A stretch of 64,000 nucleotides of DNA, taken from positions 62,001 to 126,000 of the forward strand of contig NZ_FNJK01000003.1 of the NCBI RefSeq assembly GCF_900104225.1. The letters run 5' to 3'. The notes under the pieces are model-generated. The model did no database searches. It saw only the letters and a program-made list of their open reading frames with translations, and was not told the DNA's origin. Within the stretch, counting starts at the first letter, position 1. Every line of letters starts with the position of its first letter. Positions 1-8,878 of this stretch are shown one piece after another. This DNA is from Streptococcus equinus (GTDB taxonomy: Bacteria; Bacillota; Bacilli; Lactobacillales; Streptococcaceae). The position numbers and the translations under genes are program-made.

Positions 1-1816
1 CGAACTCTTTCAATCAGCTTGGAGTGGTGCAACTTATCAACCTAATAAATCTGAGAAAAAAGAAGAAGTTGATGACCGTATTTGGTTGATTAATGATTTG
101 GGGCAATACGAATTATTAACAGATGACCTTTCTTTGGAAGAAGAACTTAGTGTACAAACAGAGAAGAGTCAAACAGAATTAGAAGCCTTGGTTGATTATA
201 TTTCAACCTATTCACAAGAAGCTGGAGTAGAAATTCCAGATAAACCTTGGTTGCCTCCGTTGAAAGACAAAATTATTTCTCCTGTTTTAGCTATTTCTTG
301 GTCTGACGAGAAACATTTGGCGGTGCCATTTGCGATGATGGATGTGCCATCTGAACAAGCGCAACGTAATTTTGATTTTGACGTTGAAGAATTAAGTCAT
401 ACGGTTATCTATGGTTCTCCTGGTTTTGGGAAATCTGTTGCTTTGCAAACTTTGGTAATGAACTTTGCTCGTCTTAATACGCCAGAACAAGTACAATTTA
501 ATCTTTTTGATTTTGGTACGAATGGTTTGTTACCGTTGAAAGATTTACCTCACGTTGCAGATTTGACACGTTTGGACGAAGAAGAAAAATTATTGAAATT
601 CTTAAAACGTATCGATAATGAATTGAAGACCCGAAAAGATTTGTTTGCGCAATACAGCGTTGCTAGTCTTGCTCAATATGAGCAAAAAACAGGCCAAAAA
701 CTTCCGGTCATTCTTACTGTCATGGATGGTTTTGATGCTATTAAGGATAGTCCCAAAGAAGAAGTTATCGAAGCTTGTATGAATCGAATTTTACGAGAAG
801 GTTCAAGTTTGGGTTGCTATTTGATTGTGACTGCTTTACGTGCAAATAGTCTAAAAATCAGTATGTCAAGTAATGTTTCAACTAAGATGGCTTTATTCTT
901 GGTTGAGGATCATGCTGTTAAGGATGTTATCGGACGTAATGCTTTGATTCCACAAGAAATTTTTGGACGTGCTCAGGTGCACGATGATATGCCATATGAA
1001 ATCCAAATTTATCTTCCAAGCGAAGGTGAGGAAGATATTGAGCGTTTGCGTTATTTGGAAGAAGAAGTGGCTGAAATGGATAGAGCTTGGACAGGACAAC
1101 GTCCGAAAGCTATCCCAATGCTTCCAAATGATATTAGCCTTTCTGACTTCTATGGCAATGATTATACGATGACAATGATAAATCATTTGCAAATGCCGCT
1201 CGCCTTTGATAAGGAAACAACAAATGTCGTTGGCTTTATTCCTGAAAAACATGGTTACTTTGTTATTATGGATGATACGCCAACGCAAACACGTTTATTT
1301 GAAACCATTATTATTCGAAATATGGCTTACTTTAAAGGTCACGCGCAACGTATCGTCTTTGATCCAGATCAACGTTTTGAAGGAGCTGTAGAAAGCTTTG
1401 ATTTGGTAGCATCAGAAGGAAGTTATAGCACGGTTATGAATGATTTGCTTGGAGAAATGAACTCACGTTCTCCAGAAAATGCTAATCAGCCAATTTTCGT
1501 TTACCTACCAGATGCTCATACGATCAATGATAAGTTGATGTTGTCAAATAGTACTTTAGATACTATTTTGAAAAAAGCAGCTAAAGTTAATATTTATTTT
1601 ATTTTCCAAGGTCATCAAAAAACAATCGAAACACGTTTTGATGACTTTAACAAACGCTTAAGATCAAATATTCCAGCTGGGATGTTTGGTACACGATTTG
1701 CAGATCAAACCATTATTAAAGGTCGAACACGTTACGGAGAGCCTCTACTAGAAGCAGATGAAGCACAATTCTTTGAAGGAAGAGAGGTTACCCGCGTTAA
1801 AATACCTAAGGGATAG
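1..1816 (+). CDS. essC: T7SS ATPase EssC, C-terminal part (5' end outside window)
   Basis: The reading frame is open from base 2 (base 1 ends the previous codon), so the gene continues upstream of the window. EssC is the membrane-anchored FtsK/SpoIIIE-type motor of the type VII secretion system. The fragment has a clear Walker A motif GSPGFGKS near bases 411-434 and an acidic strand ending in TVMDGFD near 715-735. A second, degenerate ATPase domain follows from about base 1200, as expected for the last two of EssC's tandem ATPase domains. The roughly 604 visible codons are under half of a typical EssC of about 1,450 residues. It is followed 7 bp later by esaA, the same order as yukBA-yueB in Bacillus subtilis. 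The EssC C-terminus is known in staphylococci to match the local effector repertoire. Confidence 0.93.
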   Translation, partial: ELFQSAWSGATYQPNKSEKKEEVDDRIWLINDLGQYELLTDDLSLEEELSVQTEKSQTELEALVDYISTYSQEAGVEIPDKPWLPPLKDKIISPVLAISWSDEKHLAVPFAMMDVPSEQAQRNFDFDVEELSHTVIYGSPGFGKSVALQTLVMNFARLNTPEQVQFNLFDFGTNGLLPLKDLPHVADLTRLDEEEKLLKFLKRIDNELKTRKDLFAQYSVASLAQYEQKTGQKLPVILTVMDGFDAIKDSPKEEVIEACMNRILREGSSLGCYLIVTALRANSLKISMSSNVSTKMALFLVEDHAVKDVIGRNALIPQEIFGRAQVHDDMPYEIQIYLPSEGEEDIERLRYLEEEVAEMDRAWTGQRPKAIPMLPNDISLSDFYGNDYTMTMINHLQMPLAFDKETTNVVGFIPEKHGYFVIMDDTPTQTRLFETIIIRNMAYFKGHAQRIVFDPDQRFEGAVESFDLVASEGSYSTVMNDLLGEMNSRSPENANQPIFVYLPDAHTINDKLMLSNSTLDTILKKAAKVNIYFIFQGHQKTIETRFDDFNKRLRSNIPAGMFGTRFADQTIIKGRTRYGEPLLEADEAQFFEGREVTRVKIPKG

Positions 1817-1823
1817 GAGAAAA

Positions 1824-4625
1824 ATGAAAAAAGTTAAGATTAAACCAAGTATTGTAGTGATTGCTTTGAGTGTTTTTATCTCAATTTTGGCAATTAGCTC
1901 AGGAGTATTTGTCTATACGCAAGACAAGGAAGTTTCTGTAACTGATAAAGCTAAAAAAGATGAGCGATTGACCGTTGCTTTGGTTAATGAAGATGCAGGT
2001 GGTAACTTAAATAATGTCAATTATAACTTCGGTCAAGAATTCACGAATTTATTAACCAATGCAGGGGATTCCAAAGAGAACTGGGTTACCATGCCACGTA
2101 GTTTAGCTGAAAGTAAATATAGTGATGGCAGTGCAGATGTCATTATTTATATTTCAAACGACTTTTCAGACAAAATTCTTCAGTTGGAAAGTTTTAATCC
2201 GTCACAAGCTAAAATTGGTTATAAAGTTAAAAAATCAACAGACACTGTTAAAGAAAAAAATGTTGAAAGCCAAGTAGGGACATACTTGAACTTGATTAAT
2301 CAACGTGTGATTAAAATGTACTTCTCAAGTGTTATTGGTAACCTGGACGATGCCAAACGTAATGTCGCTAACATTGTTAACGACCAAGAAACAAGTTACA
2401 CAAGTTTGTCTAACTACATTTACACACCATCAAATGAAGCTAGTCAAAATCTTAGTGGTTTGACAAGTTTCGCTAATTCTCTTCAATCAGGCAATAAAGC
2501 TTTTGAAGATAGCCAAGCAAACTTCACCAAGGGCGTCTTTGAAATGCTTAATTCTACAAGCAATGGTTTAAATGGTGAGTTGCCAGAAGTCAAAAGTTTT
2601 GTTGATCTTCAAGCAGATATCGCTAAAAGTAATGTGGCTACTGCTAATTCAGCTATTTCTGATCAATTTAAAACAGATACTGATTTGTATAATCATTTAA
2701 ATGACAATGCTGTTAGTAGCTTAAATAAATTTTACGCCCCATCACCTATTACAAGTGAATCAAATGGTGGTGAGACTGTTTATAATTTATTTGCTAATAG
2801 CATTTCAGATTACAATAGCATTATTGAAAATTACCGTGGACAAGTTGAAAATACTCGTAATCATTTAACAGATTTATTGAACCAAGTTCAAGAAACACGT
2901 TCAAAAGTATCAGCACAATACTTTAACGGTGATTTAGGACTTGATAAGAATAATTATCTAAACATTGGTAATCAAGCAGATCGTAAGTCAGCGATTAAAA
3001 GTGACGTTCAAAATCAAGTGACTGATCAACAAGTTAAAGATGCTCTTGCTAATCAGATTAGAACATCGCTTGGTGGTACTCTTCCGTCAGAGTACGAGGG
3101 TGAAATTGCTAACCTTATGGGAAGTATTGATGTGAATGGCGCTGATTATAATGCTCTCTTTTCAAAATTAGAAAGTATGGGAGCTATCACATCTGCCGAA
3201 GTTGCTAGCTATAAAGCTAAGTTAGGATTACTTAGCAAATACCAAGCAGTCAAAGGGGTGACAACTGCTGGTGGAGCAACTTATTCATTTTTAACTGCTG
3301 AGGATGCTAAACCTAGCCAATCAAACGTTGTTTCTATCAATGTAGCTCCAACATCAACACAAGTAACAACGACAACTAAGGCAGCAGACCAAGCTGAAAA
3401 TACTTCTGAATCAGCATCAAAAGATGATCAAGCAAAAACTACAGAAAACACTGAGACAAAACAAGATGCTACAACTGTTGCGATTACAGATGTTTCAGGA
3501 GGAAGCGTTGCTTTTGCTGATGACTGTTCAACAAGTAAACAAATCTCAAGTGCTCAAAACCTGAAAATTGCTTATACTTTTGATTCACTTGCAGTTGGAA
3601 CTCATACGATTAACTTTAAGTTGAAAATTGGTGATAATGTTATTCCAATGACTTATACAACATTTGTAACGGATACTGCAGATGATGTTGCTTTGGTTAA
3701 AGATGATTTGAAAACTATTTTGGCACAGCTAAATAATATCAGTACAGCAGCAGCTATGGTTCAAACATTATACGGAGAACCTGGACAAACTGATTTTAGT
3801 AAAGTAGATGTAGCCAATCCTTCTGCTAACTCAGTTGTTAAAATGTACGGTAATTTGACTTACGATAATATTGCAGGTCTTGACGTTGATAATTACAAAA
3901 ATTCAGGTGTTACTTTGTACACTGAATTAACAAATGAAATGACAGAGTTGCAATCAGCTATCAATGACTTGCCAGGTCTATCTGATGATCGTTTACCTCG
4001 TAATTACTTTGCTCAAGGTTTGCAAAACTTAGTAGCGTGGTATAATTCAGCTGCAGATAGTTTGAATGCTGAATATTCAAATTGGTCACATAATCAAGCC
4101 AAAGAACTTAATGTAGCTCCTTACGGAAGTGGTAATGCTGACGGCAATAGCCTTTATGTTGATGCTTCTAGTGGAGATGCTCTTTATAGCAGTATTTCAG
4201 AAATTGTTAAATCAACATCAGATAATGCGCAATCAACAACAAGTAACTATCAAGCTTTGGGAACAATGACAGATGAATTTACACAATTAGTTTCTCAAGT
4301 TGATACCATTCAAAAAGATGTTGATGATACCATGGCAAATACTAACAAGCTTATCAGTAGCCAAGCTGGAAATATTAAAGACAGTACAACTTATGCTACT
4401 AACTTCTCTAAAGTGCTCAAAAATGCTCGTAGTGGTGGTACTGATAATGAAGCTGTTATGAATTTCTTGTCAAATCCAGTGAATATCACGAAGAAAACAA
4501 CAAGTGGTGTCGTTGCAGAAAAAGATAATACCATTTGGATTGTTGTAACAGCTATTGTTTCAAGTATTTTATCAATTATCGTGACTTATTTCTTAACAAA
4601 ATCAAGTAAACCAAAATCTAATTAA
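1824..4625 (+). CDS. esaA: T7SS membrane protein EsaA (YueB-like)
   Basis: The start at 1824 follows a strong AGGAG (about 1816-1820); an upstream in-frame extension would run into essC. The product is about 933 residues. A transmembrane segment at residues 9-31 is followed by a YueB/EsaA N-terminal domain (motif TVALVNEDAGG) and a long extracellular helical region. A Thr/Ser/Lys/Glu-rich linker lies at about residues 510-553, then a beta-rich segment. A single transmembrane helix ends the protein at about 903-925. EsaA is a core membrane subunit that extends through the cell wall. Staphylococcal EsaA has several C-terminal membrane helices, so the single one here is a simpler topology. It is translated with essC, and a hairpin just after the stop separates it from the effector module. 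Confidence 0.85.
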   Translation: MKKVKIKPSIVVIALSVFISILAISSGVFVYTQDKEVSVTDKAKKDERLTVALVNEDAGGNLNNVNYNFGQEFTNLLTNAGDSKENWVTMPRSLAESKYSDGSADVIIYISNDFSDKILQLESFNPSQAKIGYKVKKSTDTVKEKNVESQVGTYLNLINQRVIKMYFSSVIGNLDDAKRNVANIVNDQETSYTSLSNYIYTPSNEASQNLSGLTSFANSLQSGNKAFEDSQANFTKGVFEMLNSTSNGLNGELPEVKSFVDLQADIAKSNVATANSAISDQFKTDTDLYNHLNDNAVSSLNKFYAPSPITSESNGGETVYNLFANSISDYNSIIENYRGQVENTRNHLTDLLNQVQETRSKVSAQYFNGDLGLDKNNYLNIGNQADRKSAIKSDVQNQVTDQQVKDALANQIRTSLGGTLPSEYEGEIANLMGSIDVNGADYNALFSKLESMGAITSAEVASYKAKLGLLSKYQAVKGVTTAGGATYSFLTAEDAKPSQSNVVSINVAPTSTQVTTTTKAADQAENTSESASKDDQAKTTENTETKQDATTVAITDVSGGSVAFADDCSTSKQISSAQNLKIAYTFDSLAVGTHTINFKLKIGDNVIPMTYTTFVTDTADDVALVKDDLKTILAQLNNISTAAAMVQTLYGEPGQTDFSKVDVANPSANSVVKMYGNLTYDNIAGLDVDNYKNSGVTLYTELTNEMTELQSAINDLPGLSDDRLPRNYFAQGLQNLVAWYNSAADSLNAEYSNWSHNQAKELNVAPYGSGNADGNSLYVDASSGDALYSSISEIVKSTSDNAQSTTSNYQALGTMTDEFTQLVSQVDTIQKDVDDTMANTNKLISSQAGNIKDSTTYATNFSKVLKNARSGGTDNEAVMNFLSNPVNITKKTTSGVVAEKDNTIWIVVTAIVSSILSIIVTYFLTKSSKPKSN

Positions 4626-4636
4626 GCAATGATAAG

Positions 4637-4662
4637 TCCAGATGCTTTTGGCATCTGGATTG
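4637..4662 (+). terminator. Hairpin between esaA and the LXG module
   Basis: TCCAGATGC (4637-4645) and GCATCTGGA (4651-4659) form a perfect 9-bp stem with a 5-base loop, followed by a moderately T-rich run. It lies 11 bases after the esaA stop and can act as a terminator or partial attenuator between the secretion machine and the effector genes. Confidence 0.6.
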
Positions 4663-4694
4663 TCTTGCATTTCTTTAAAAAAGGGGAGATTGCC

Positions 4695-5111
4695 GTGGGA
4701 AGCAAAGAAGCAAAACATTATCAAAATTGTGCTAGTACTTGTCGTAGTCATAGTAGTAGTTTACGTTCAAATCGAACAGCTGCTATGGACAAAAAAGAAA
4801 AATTGGAAAAGGCAAAATCTAAAATTACCAGTGAATTAAGTCAAATCTCTAGTCAAAAATCGACCTTGTCGACTTTAAATAACGTTGACACAGGAAATTT
4901 TGTAGGTGACCGTCAAGCTAAGTATCAAGGAAAAATGTCGGCGGCACTTCAAAAGTTATCAACTTATAAGACAAGCGAAGATGATAATTTGACATCTATT
5001 AATAATAAAATTGCTGAACTGGAGACTACGATTTCAAGCTTAACCTCACAAATCAATAGCTGGGATCAACAAGCTGTGATGTATGATCGTATGGCTGCAA
5101 GTAGTATGTAA
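4695..5111 (+). CDS. DUF5082/YwqH-like helical LXG-partner protein
   Basis: The start is taken as GTG 4695, because AAGGGGAG lies 6-7 bases upstream; the longer open frame back to 4629 passes through the preceding hairpin. The product is 138 residues, almost entirely amphipathic helix with two heptad-rich segments and a central NFVGDRQAKYQ motif. This resembles the small YwqH/DUF5082-type proteins found upstream of LXG toxins. Such proteins form complexes with the LXG domain and help deliver the toxin to EssC. It is the first gene of a tight effector operon. Family assignment comes from pattern and position; the role is inferred. Confidence 0.6.
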   Translation: MGSKEAKHYQNCASTCRSHSSSLRSNRTAAMDKKEKLEKAKSKITSELSQISSQKSTLSTLNNVDTGNFVGDRQAKYQGKMSAALQKLSTYKTSEDDNLTSINNKIAELETTISSLTSQINSWDQQAVMYDRMAASSM

Positions 5112-5122
5112 GGGGAGAATTT

Positions 5123-5404
5123 ATGGCAAAGACGGGAGTAGATTTAGAAGAGTGGAAGAGTCTGACCGATGGCGTTGCTTCTTCAACAAAAGGCATCAGT
5201 AAAATAAAATCACTGACATTTACAGAAACAACTTTAAAACCATTTCTTGATTTTCATAAGAATATTGATAAATTTAATGCATCAATCAAGAAATTGAAGA
5301 CTTTTACTAAAGATGATGCTGATAAAATGTATAAAGCTGGTAAAAATAAATCAGATGATGATGCTAATGAAGCTAAGCACACACGTAGTAAGGGAGGCAA
5401 ATAA
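5123..5404 (+). CDS. Small WXG100-like/Lap-type LXG-partner protein
   Basis: The 93-residue protein starts at ATG 5123 behind AGGGGAG, 11 bases after the previous gene. It is predicted as a helical hairpin of the kind seen in LXG-associated proteins (DUF5344/DUF3130-like), with a Lys/Asp-rich tail. Its stop codon overlaps the next start by one base (TAATG), so translation is coupled. In characterised streptococcal LXG modules two small helical proteins bind the LXG domain to form the export-competent complex. Position and size support that role here. The exact family is uncertain. Confidence 0.55.
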   Translation: MAKTGVDLEEWKSLTDGVASSTKGISKIKSLTFTETTLKPFLDFHKNIDKFNASIKKLKTFTKDDADKMYKAGKNKSDDDANEAKHTRSKGGK

Positions 5405-6066
5405 TGCAGGATGAATGGATTGCATTACTTAGAGAAAGTTTGAGAAAACTGGATATTTCGGATGGCGACTTAGCTTTTTTAGAAAATTTAGCCTTAGTTT
5501 TTTCTGGACACCCTGATGTCTTTACGGCTTGTCATCTGGCTTTTCTGGATGAAGAAAATGAATATCATTATCACCCAGTCATTGGAGCACCTTATGAATT
5601 TGAGTTTGATTATGACTTAGCTCAGGTGACGATTAGTAGACCAGATGGTCAGTTACAGTTGTCGTTGCCACTGTTTCAAGCTTTTCTATCCTATGTGGAC
5701 TTGCTCTTTGGCAAAATCTATCCTTTAGGTAGCATTGTTGAGCTTGATAAGGAACTTTTGCCTGAAGATTTAGTGACAGCTTTTGCTCGGGAAGATATGG
5801 ATTTTAATGTTGTTATTACAGGACGCCGTGCTTTGGTCAATAATCAGACCGCTTATGCTGATTATATTGGCTATGTCTGGCCGTATGGCATGGATTTTGA
5901 GACGCAACCGCTTTTGATTAGTAATCTTTTTGTTAAACGTGTGATTTCAGAAGGTTATACGGATGCGCGTGACAAGTATTATTGTGATGAAGAGTTACGT
6001 CGAGCTTATTTTTATGATAAAATTTTCTCAACGTTGTATCCAAAGGGAGAGATTTATGAAGATTAA
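5404..6066 (+). CDS. Effector-module protein with C-terminal DUF4176-like domain
   Basis: The 220-residue soluble protein has a C-terminal part (about residues 105-200) of DUF4176 type, with LGSIVELDKE, then VVITGRRALV, then YADYIGYVWPYGMD. The same layout occurs in the compact DUF4176 protein at 8534-8842. The N-terminal 100 residues are acidic and unrecognised, so this looks like a two-domain version of the family. DUF4176 proteins are regular members of LXG toxin operons and have been proposed as LXG chaperones. The gene is coupled to its neighbours at both ends: a 1-base overlap upstream and an 11-base overlap with the LXG gene downstream. Confidence 0.6.
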   Translation: MQDEWIALLRESLRKLDISDGDLAFLENLALVFSGHPDVFTACHLAFLDEENEYHYHPVIGAPYEFEFDYDLAQVTISRPDGQLQLSLPLFQAFLSYVDLLFGKIYPLGSIVELDKELLPEDLVTAFAREDMDFNVVITGRRALVNNQTAYADYIGYVWPYGMDFETQPLLISNLFVKRVISEGYTDARDKYYCDEELRRAYFYDKIFSTLYPKGEIYED

Positions 6067-7654
6067 GATGAGTGAGGTAATATCGCAGCGCGATAGCCTC
6101 AAAAGCTCTATCAGCCAAACAAAGAGTCAACTATCAAGCGCCAAGAAAAAGTTAAAAAGCGCAGCCAATTCAGAGGCTCTAAAGGGTGATGTTAAAGATG
6201 CGATTGATAATAAAATCAATAACTACCAAGTGCCTTTGCTGACGAATTATGTGAATAGCTTAGACGTTATCTCACAAGGTTATGATAACCTTATCAGCAC
6301 TTTTAAGAGTATTGTGAGTGAAAATAGCGACTCTGCCATTATTGACACAGATGTCTTGCAACAAATGGTGGATAAGTTCGATTCACCGCTAGAGCAATTG
6401 AAGACAAGCTCTGACGCGATTAACAAGGCAATTGATGATGTCGCAGACATTGTCACACTAACTAAAGTGACAACAGACGATGCCGTATCAGAATTCAAAG
6501 GTGCCAAAAAAGTCCTAACTAACACCATCAAAGACATGGGAACTTTCAATAATACCCTCTTCACCAGTGAAGCAGGCGACATCCTAGACGAACAAAATAC
6601 GCAAATTGGAAGCTTATCTAACCTAGGAAGTAGCTCATACACCAGCAAAAAAGCAAAAGATTTCTACAAGAAAACAGCTTTTAAAACAGAAGTTAAAGAA
6701 ACTAGGCTTGTTGTTAGCGGTAAGGCTAGACGAGACCAGCTAAAAAACGAACTCGCCAAGAATTTGTATGACTCTAAATACAGTGGGTATATGGTAGAAA
6801 CAAATTCATTACCAACACCAATTTTGTTAACATTGGAGAAAAGGGGCAGCGACTATTATAAAGAATTCCAAAAAGTTATGGATAGTGATGCGGCGAAATA
6901 TTTAAGTGAAGCTTTTAAACTTTTACCAAGTAAATTTATTAAGTCTATAAAACAGTCAGAAGGCTTTAAAGAAATTATGTGGAGATTGGCAAAATCTGGT
7001 GAAAAAGGAGAAAAAGCTGCCACTTACGTTCTTAAAGGATTAATGAAGTACGAGGAATTTGGTAATGCAGCCAAAAATACTAAATTAGGAGCAATGATTT
7101 CCGGGACATCTAAAGTATTTGATGGTGCTAAAAAGGTGGCTGATCCTCTAAAAAGCATTGTAAAAGAAGGTTTGAAATCCACAAAATTTTATAAAGCTAT
7201 TTCAGAAACAGCAAAAACTGGTGGTGAAGTAAGTGGAACTTTTAAAATTTTAGGAAAAGGAGTGAAATTTGCCGGGAAAGCTGCCACGGTAGTAACTTTT
7301 GCGGATGTAGCTGTTTCTGGTGTTTCTGGTGGGGCTAAAGAATTTGCAAAGACTAAAGATATCGGCAAAGGTGTTATTGTTGGGACCTTCTCAGCAGTTA
7401 AAAGTGTAGGACCGTTGGAAGGTGCAACCATTGGAGCAGCGGTTGGAGGAGGGTTCCCTGGAGCAGTTGTGGGAGCAGGTGTTGGATTAGGAATATATAT
7501 TCTTGATAAGACAGGAGTGCTGGATACTGCTGAAGACTTAACAATGAAATTTTATGATAAAACTAAAGAAAATATAGGAAAAACAGTTAAAACTGTTGGT
7601 AAATCTATATCAACTACATTTAGTGGAATTGGAAAGGCAGTAGGTGTTGGATGA
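6056..7654 (+). CDS. LXG-domain T7SS toxin with C-terminal glycine zipper (TelE-like)
   Basis: ATG 6056 follows AAGGGAGA and starts inside the previous gene. The product is 532 residues. Residues 1 to about 200 are a coiled-coil LXG region that contains LKGDVKDAI. The middle is Lys/Ala/Gly-rich. A hydrophobic Gly/Ala-rich segment at about residues 455-482 carries several GxxxG steps (GATIGAAVGG, GAVVGAGVG). This layout matches the S. gallolyticus LXG effector TelE, whose C-terminal glycine zipper is reported to be needed for membrane-directed toxicity. A pore-forming antibacterial role is therefore likely. The stop overlaps the start of a polytopic membrane protein, the expected immunity partner. 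The TelE match is recalled, not aligned. Confidence 0.8.
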   Translation: MKIKMSEVISQRDSLKSSISQTKSQLSSAKKKLKSAANSEALKGDVKDAIDNKINNYQVPLLTNYVNSLDVISQGYDNLISTFKSIVSENSDSAIIDTDVLQQMVDKFDSPLEQLKTSSDAINKAIDDVADIVTLTKVTTDDAVSEFKGAKKVLTNTIKDMGTFNNTLFTSEAGDILDEQNTQIGSLSNLGSSSYTSKKAKDFYKKTAFKTEVKETRLVVSGKARRDQLKNELAKNLYDSKYSGYMVETNSLPTPILLTLEKRGSDYYKEFQKVMDSDAAKYLSEAFKLLPSKFIKSIKQSEGFKEIMWRLAKSGEKGEKAATYVLKGLMKYEEFGNAAKNTKLGAMISGTSKVFDGAKKVADPLKSIVKEGLKSTKFYKAISETAKTGGEVSGTFKILGKGVKFAGKAATVVTFADVAVSGVSGGAKEFAKTKDIGKGVIVGTFSAVKSVGPLEGATIGAAVGGGFPGAVVGAGVGLGIYILDKTGVLDTAEDLTMKFYDKTKENIGKTVKTVGKSISTTFSGIGKAVGVG

Positions 7655-8541
7655 CTAACATGAAAAAATCAATATTTAATGCAAGTTTTGAAGAAAGTCT
7701 TAATTTAGAAGACGATGGATTTCGAAAACTTCAGCAAGAGCAACATGATAAATTAGCACGGAAAGTTATTAACGGGAAGCCAACATTTAGTTTTAAAATG
7801 CAAGCTTTTATATTAACTTTGCTTTTCCCAGTCTGTTTTAATTATTTATTGTCAGTCGCTTCTACCGAATTAACAAATAATCAATCAAATGGATTACATC
7901 TTAACCCTTCTAATTATAATTTCTTAACATGGCAGGTTTATTTGGTTTTGTTGTGTATATGGTTATTGTTTGTAATCGTTGGGAAGTATTTCAGTCAGGT
8001 ATTTATTTTACCATATCGTTATCAATTCCATAATTTTACCTATATGGTTATTTTATATATTGAATTAGATTTGCTAATTTTAGGACTTCTACTTTCTAAT
8101 CTGCCATTTTGGATTGTTTTAGTAATAATGATTATCTGGATAATTTTAATATATTTTATGGTATCGGTAGAATTAAGAGGAGCTCGGAAGATAATATATA
8201 GTGAGACTAATGAACTTAGAAAAATTGATAAAATAGCAAAGCTGATATCAATGTATGGTATGGGGCTATTAGGAGTTGCTGTTATTATTAAGCAATTAAT
8301 TTCTGTGTTTTCAGGAAAAAATTCGAATTTTTTAGAGAATATTGGAATATTATTAGCATTACTAATAATGAATATTATAATGCCTGCAGTTGTAATATTT
8401 ATAGGAACTCCCTATTTTTTACAGGCTTATTACAAACTCAAATACCCTGAAGAATACCGTGAATGGGAGGGTAAATCTCTTGAAGAATGGTATGGAAAGA
8501 AATATTTGAAAAAACACAAGGAGCTACTAGAACATGAATAA
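7651..8541 (+). CDS. Polytopic membrane protein, probable immunity protein for the LXG toxin
   Basis: The gene starts at ATG 7651, overlapping the toxin stop by 4 bases; ATG 7660 is an alternative. It encodes 296 residues with about six hydrophobic segments, for example around residues 50-68, 92-113, 130-150, 150-172, 205-222 and 235-262. The cytoplasmic tail contains YYKLKYPEEYREWEG. Membrane immunity proteins next to membrane-targeting LXG toxins are established for TelE/TipE in S. gallolyticus. Its tail resembles that of the protein at 12244-12978 (LYAKQHPEEIDEL), so the two probably belong to one family. Function is inferred from topology and toxin coupling. Confidence 0.65.
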   Translation: MTNMKKSIFNASFEESLNLEDDGFRKLQQEQHDKLARKVINGKPTFSFKMQAFILTLLFPVCFNYLLSVASTELTNNQSNGLHLNPSNYNFLTWQVYLVLLCIWLLFVIVGKYFSQVFILPYRYQFHNFTYMVILYIELDLLILGLLLSNLPFWIVLVIMIIWIILIYFMVSVELRGARKIIYSETNELRKIDKIAKLISMYGMGLLGVAVIIKQLISVFSGKNSNFLENIGILLALLIMNIIMPAVVIFIGTPYFLQAYYKLKYPEEYREWEGKSLEEWYGKKYLKKHKELLEHE

Positions 8542-8842
8542 ATCAAAAGAATTGTTACCACTTGGAAGTATTGTTTATCTTGAAGAAGGAACACAAAAAA
8601 TAGTTATTGTTGGTCGTGGGGCCATTTTTGAAGATCCAGAAACTGGTGAACAAGTCTTTGCAGATTATATGGGGGCTCTTTATCCAGCAGGTCTTCAAAC
8701 AAATTCAACATTATTCTTCCAACATGAGAATATCGATGAAGTTGTTTTTGAGGGCTATCATGATGATGAAGAGGACAGATTTTTAAAAGTTTATCATGAG
8801 TGGGAAGAAAATTTGAAAATTCCACGAAAACAGATTGATTGA
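8534..8842 (+). CDS. DUF4176 family protein
   Basis: The 102-residue soluble acidic protein overlaps the immunity gene by 8 bases. LPLGSIVYLEEG, IVIVGRG, FADYMGALYPAGL and DEVVFEGYHDDEE are in the order typical of DUF4176. This is a compact version of the domain at the end of the 5404-6066 product. DUF4176 genes accompany LXG toxins and may serve as toxin-specific chaperones. Here it precedes an orphan toxin fragment, so it is probably the leftover front of a second effector module. A short GC hairpin follows it. Confidence 0.75.
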   Translation: MNKSKELLPLGSIVYLEEGTQKIVIVGRGAIFEDPETGEQVFADYMGALYPAGLQTNSTLFFQHENIDEVVFEGYHDDEEDRFLKVYHEWEENLKIPRKQID

Positions 8843-8846
8843 TTTT

Positions 8847-8868
8847 AAGGCGCTTTTGCGCTTTTTCT
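8847..8868 (+). terminator. Short GC-stem hairpin with T run
   Basis: AAGGCGC pairs with GCGCTTT across a TTTT loop, including one G-T pair, and a T run follows. It lies between the DUF4176 gene and the orphan toxin and may limit read-through into the silent cassette. Confidence 0.55.
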
Positions 8869-8878
8869 GTAGGTGTTA

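Noticed and set aside
4642..4839. Alternative frame with a strongly hydrophobic segment (IIKIVLVLVVVIVVVYVQ) over the start of the DUF5082-like gene
   Set aside because: It stops early, starts inside the hairpin and would remove a frame with a good GTG and ribosome binding site. A frameshift that joins both cannot be excluded but nothing requires it.
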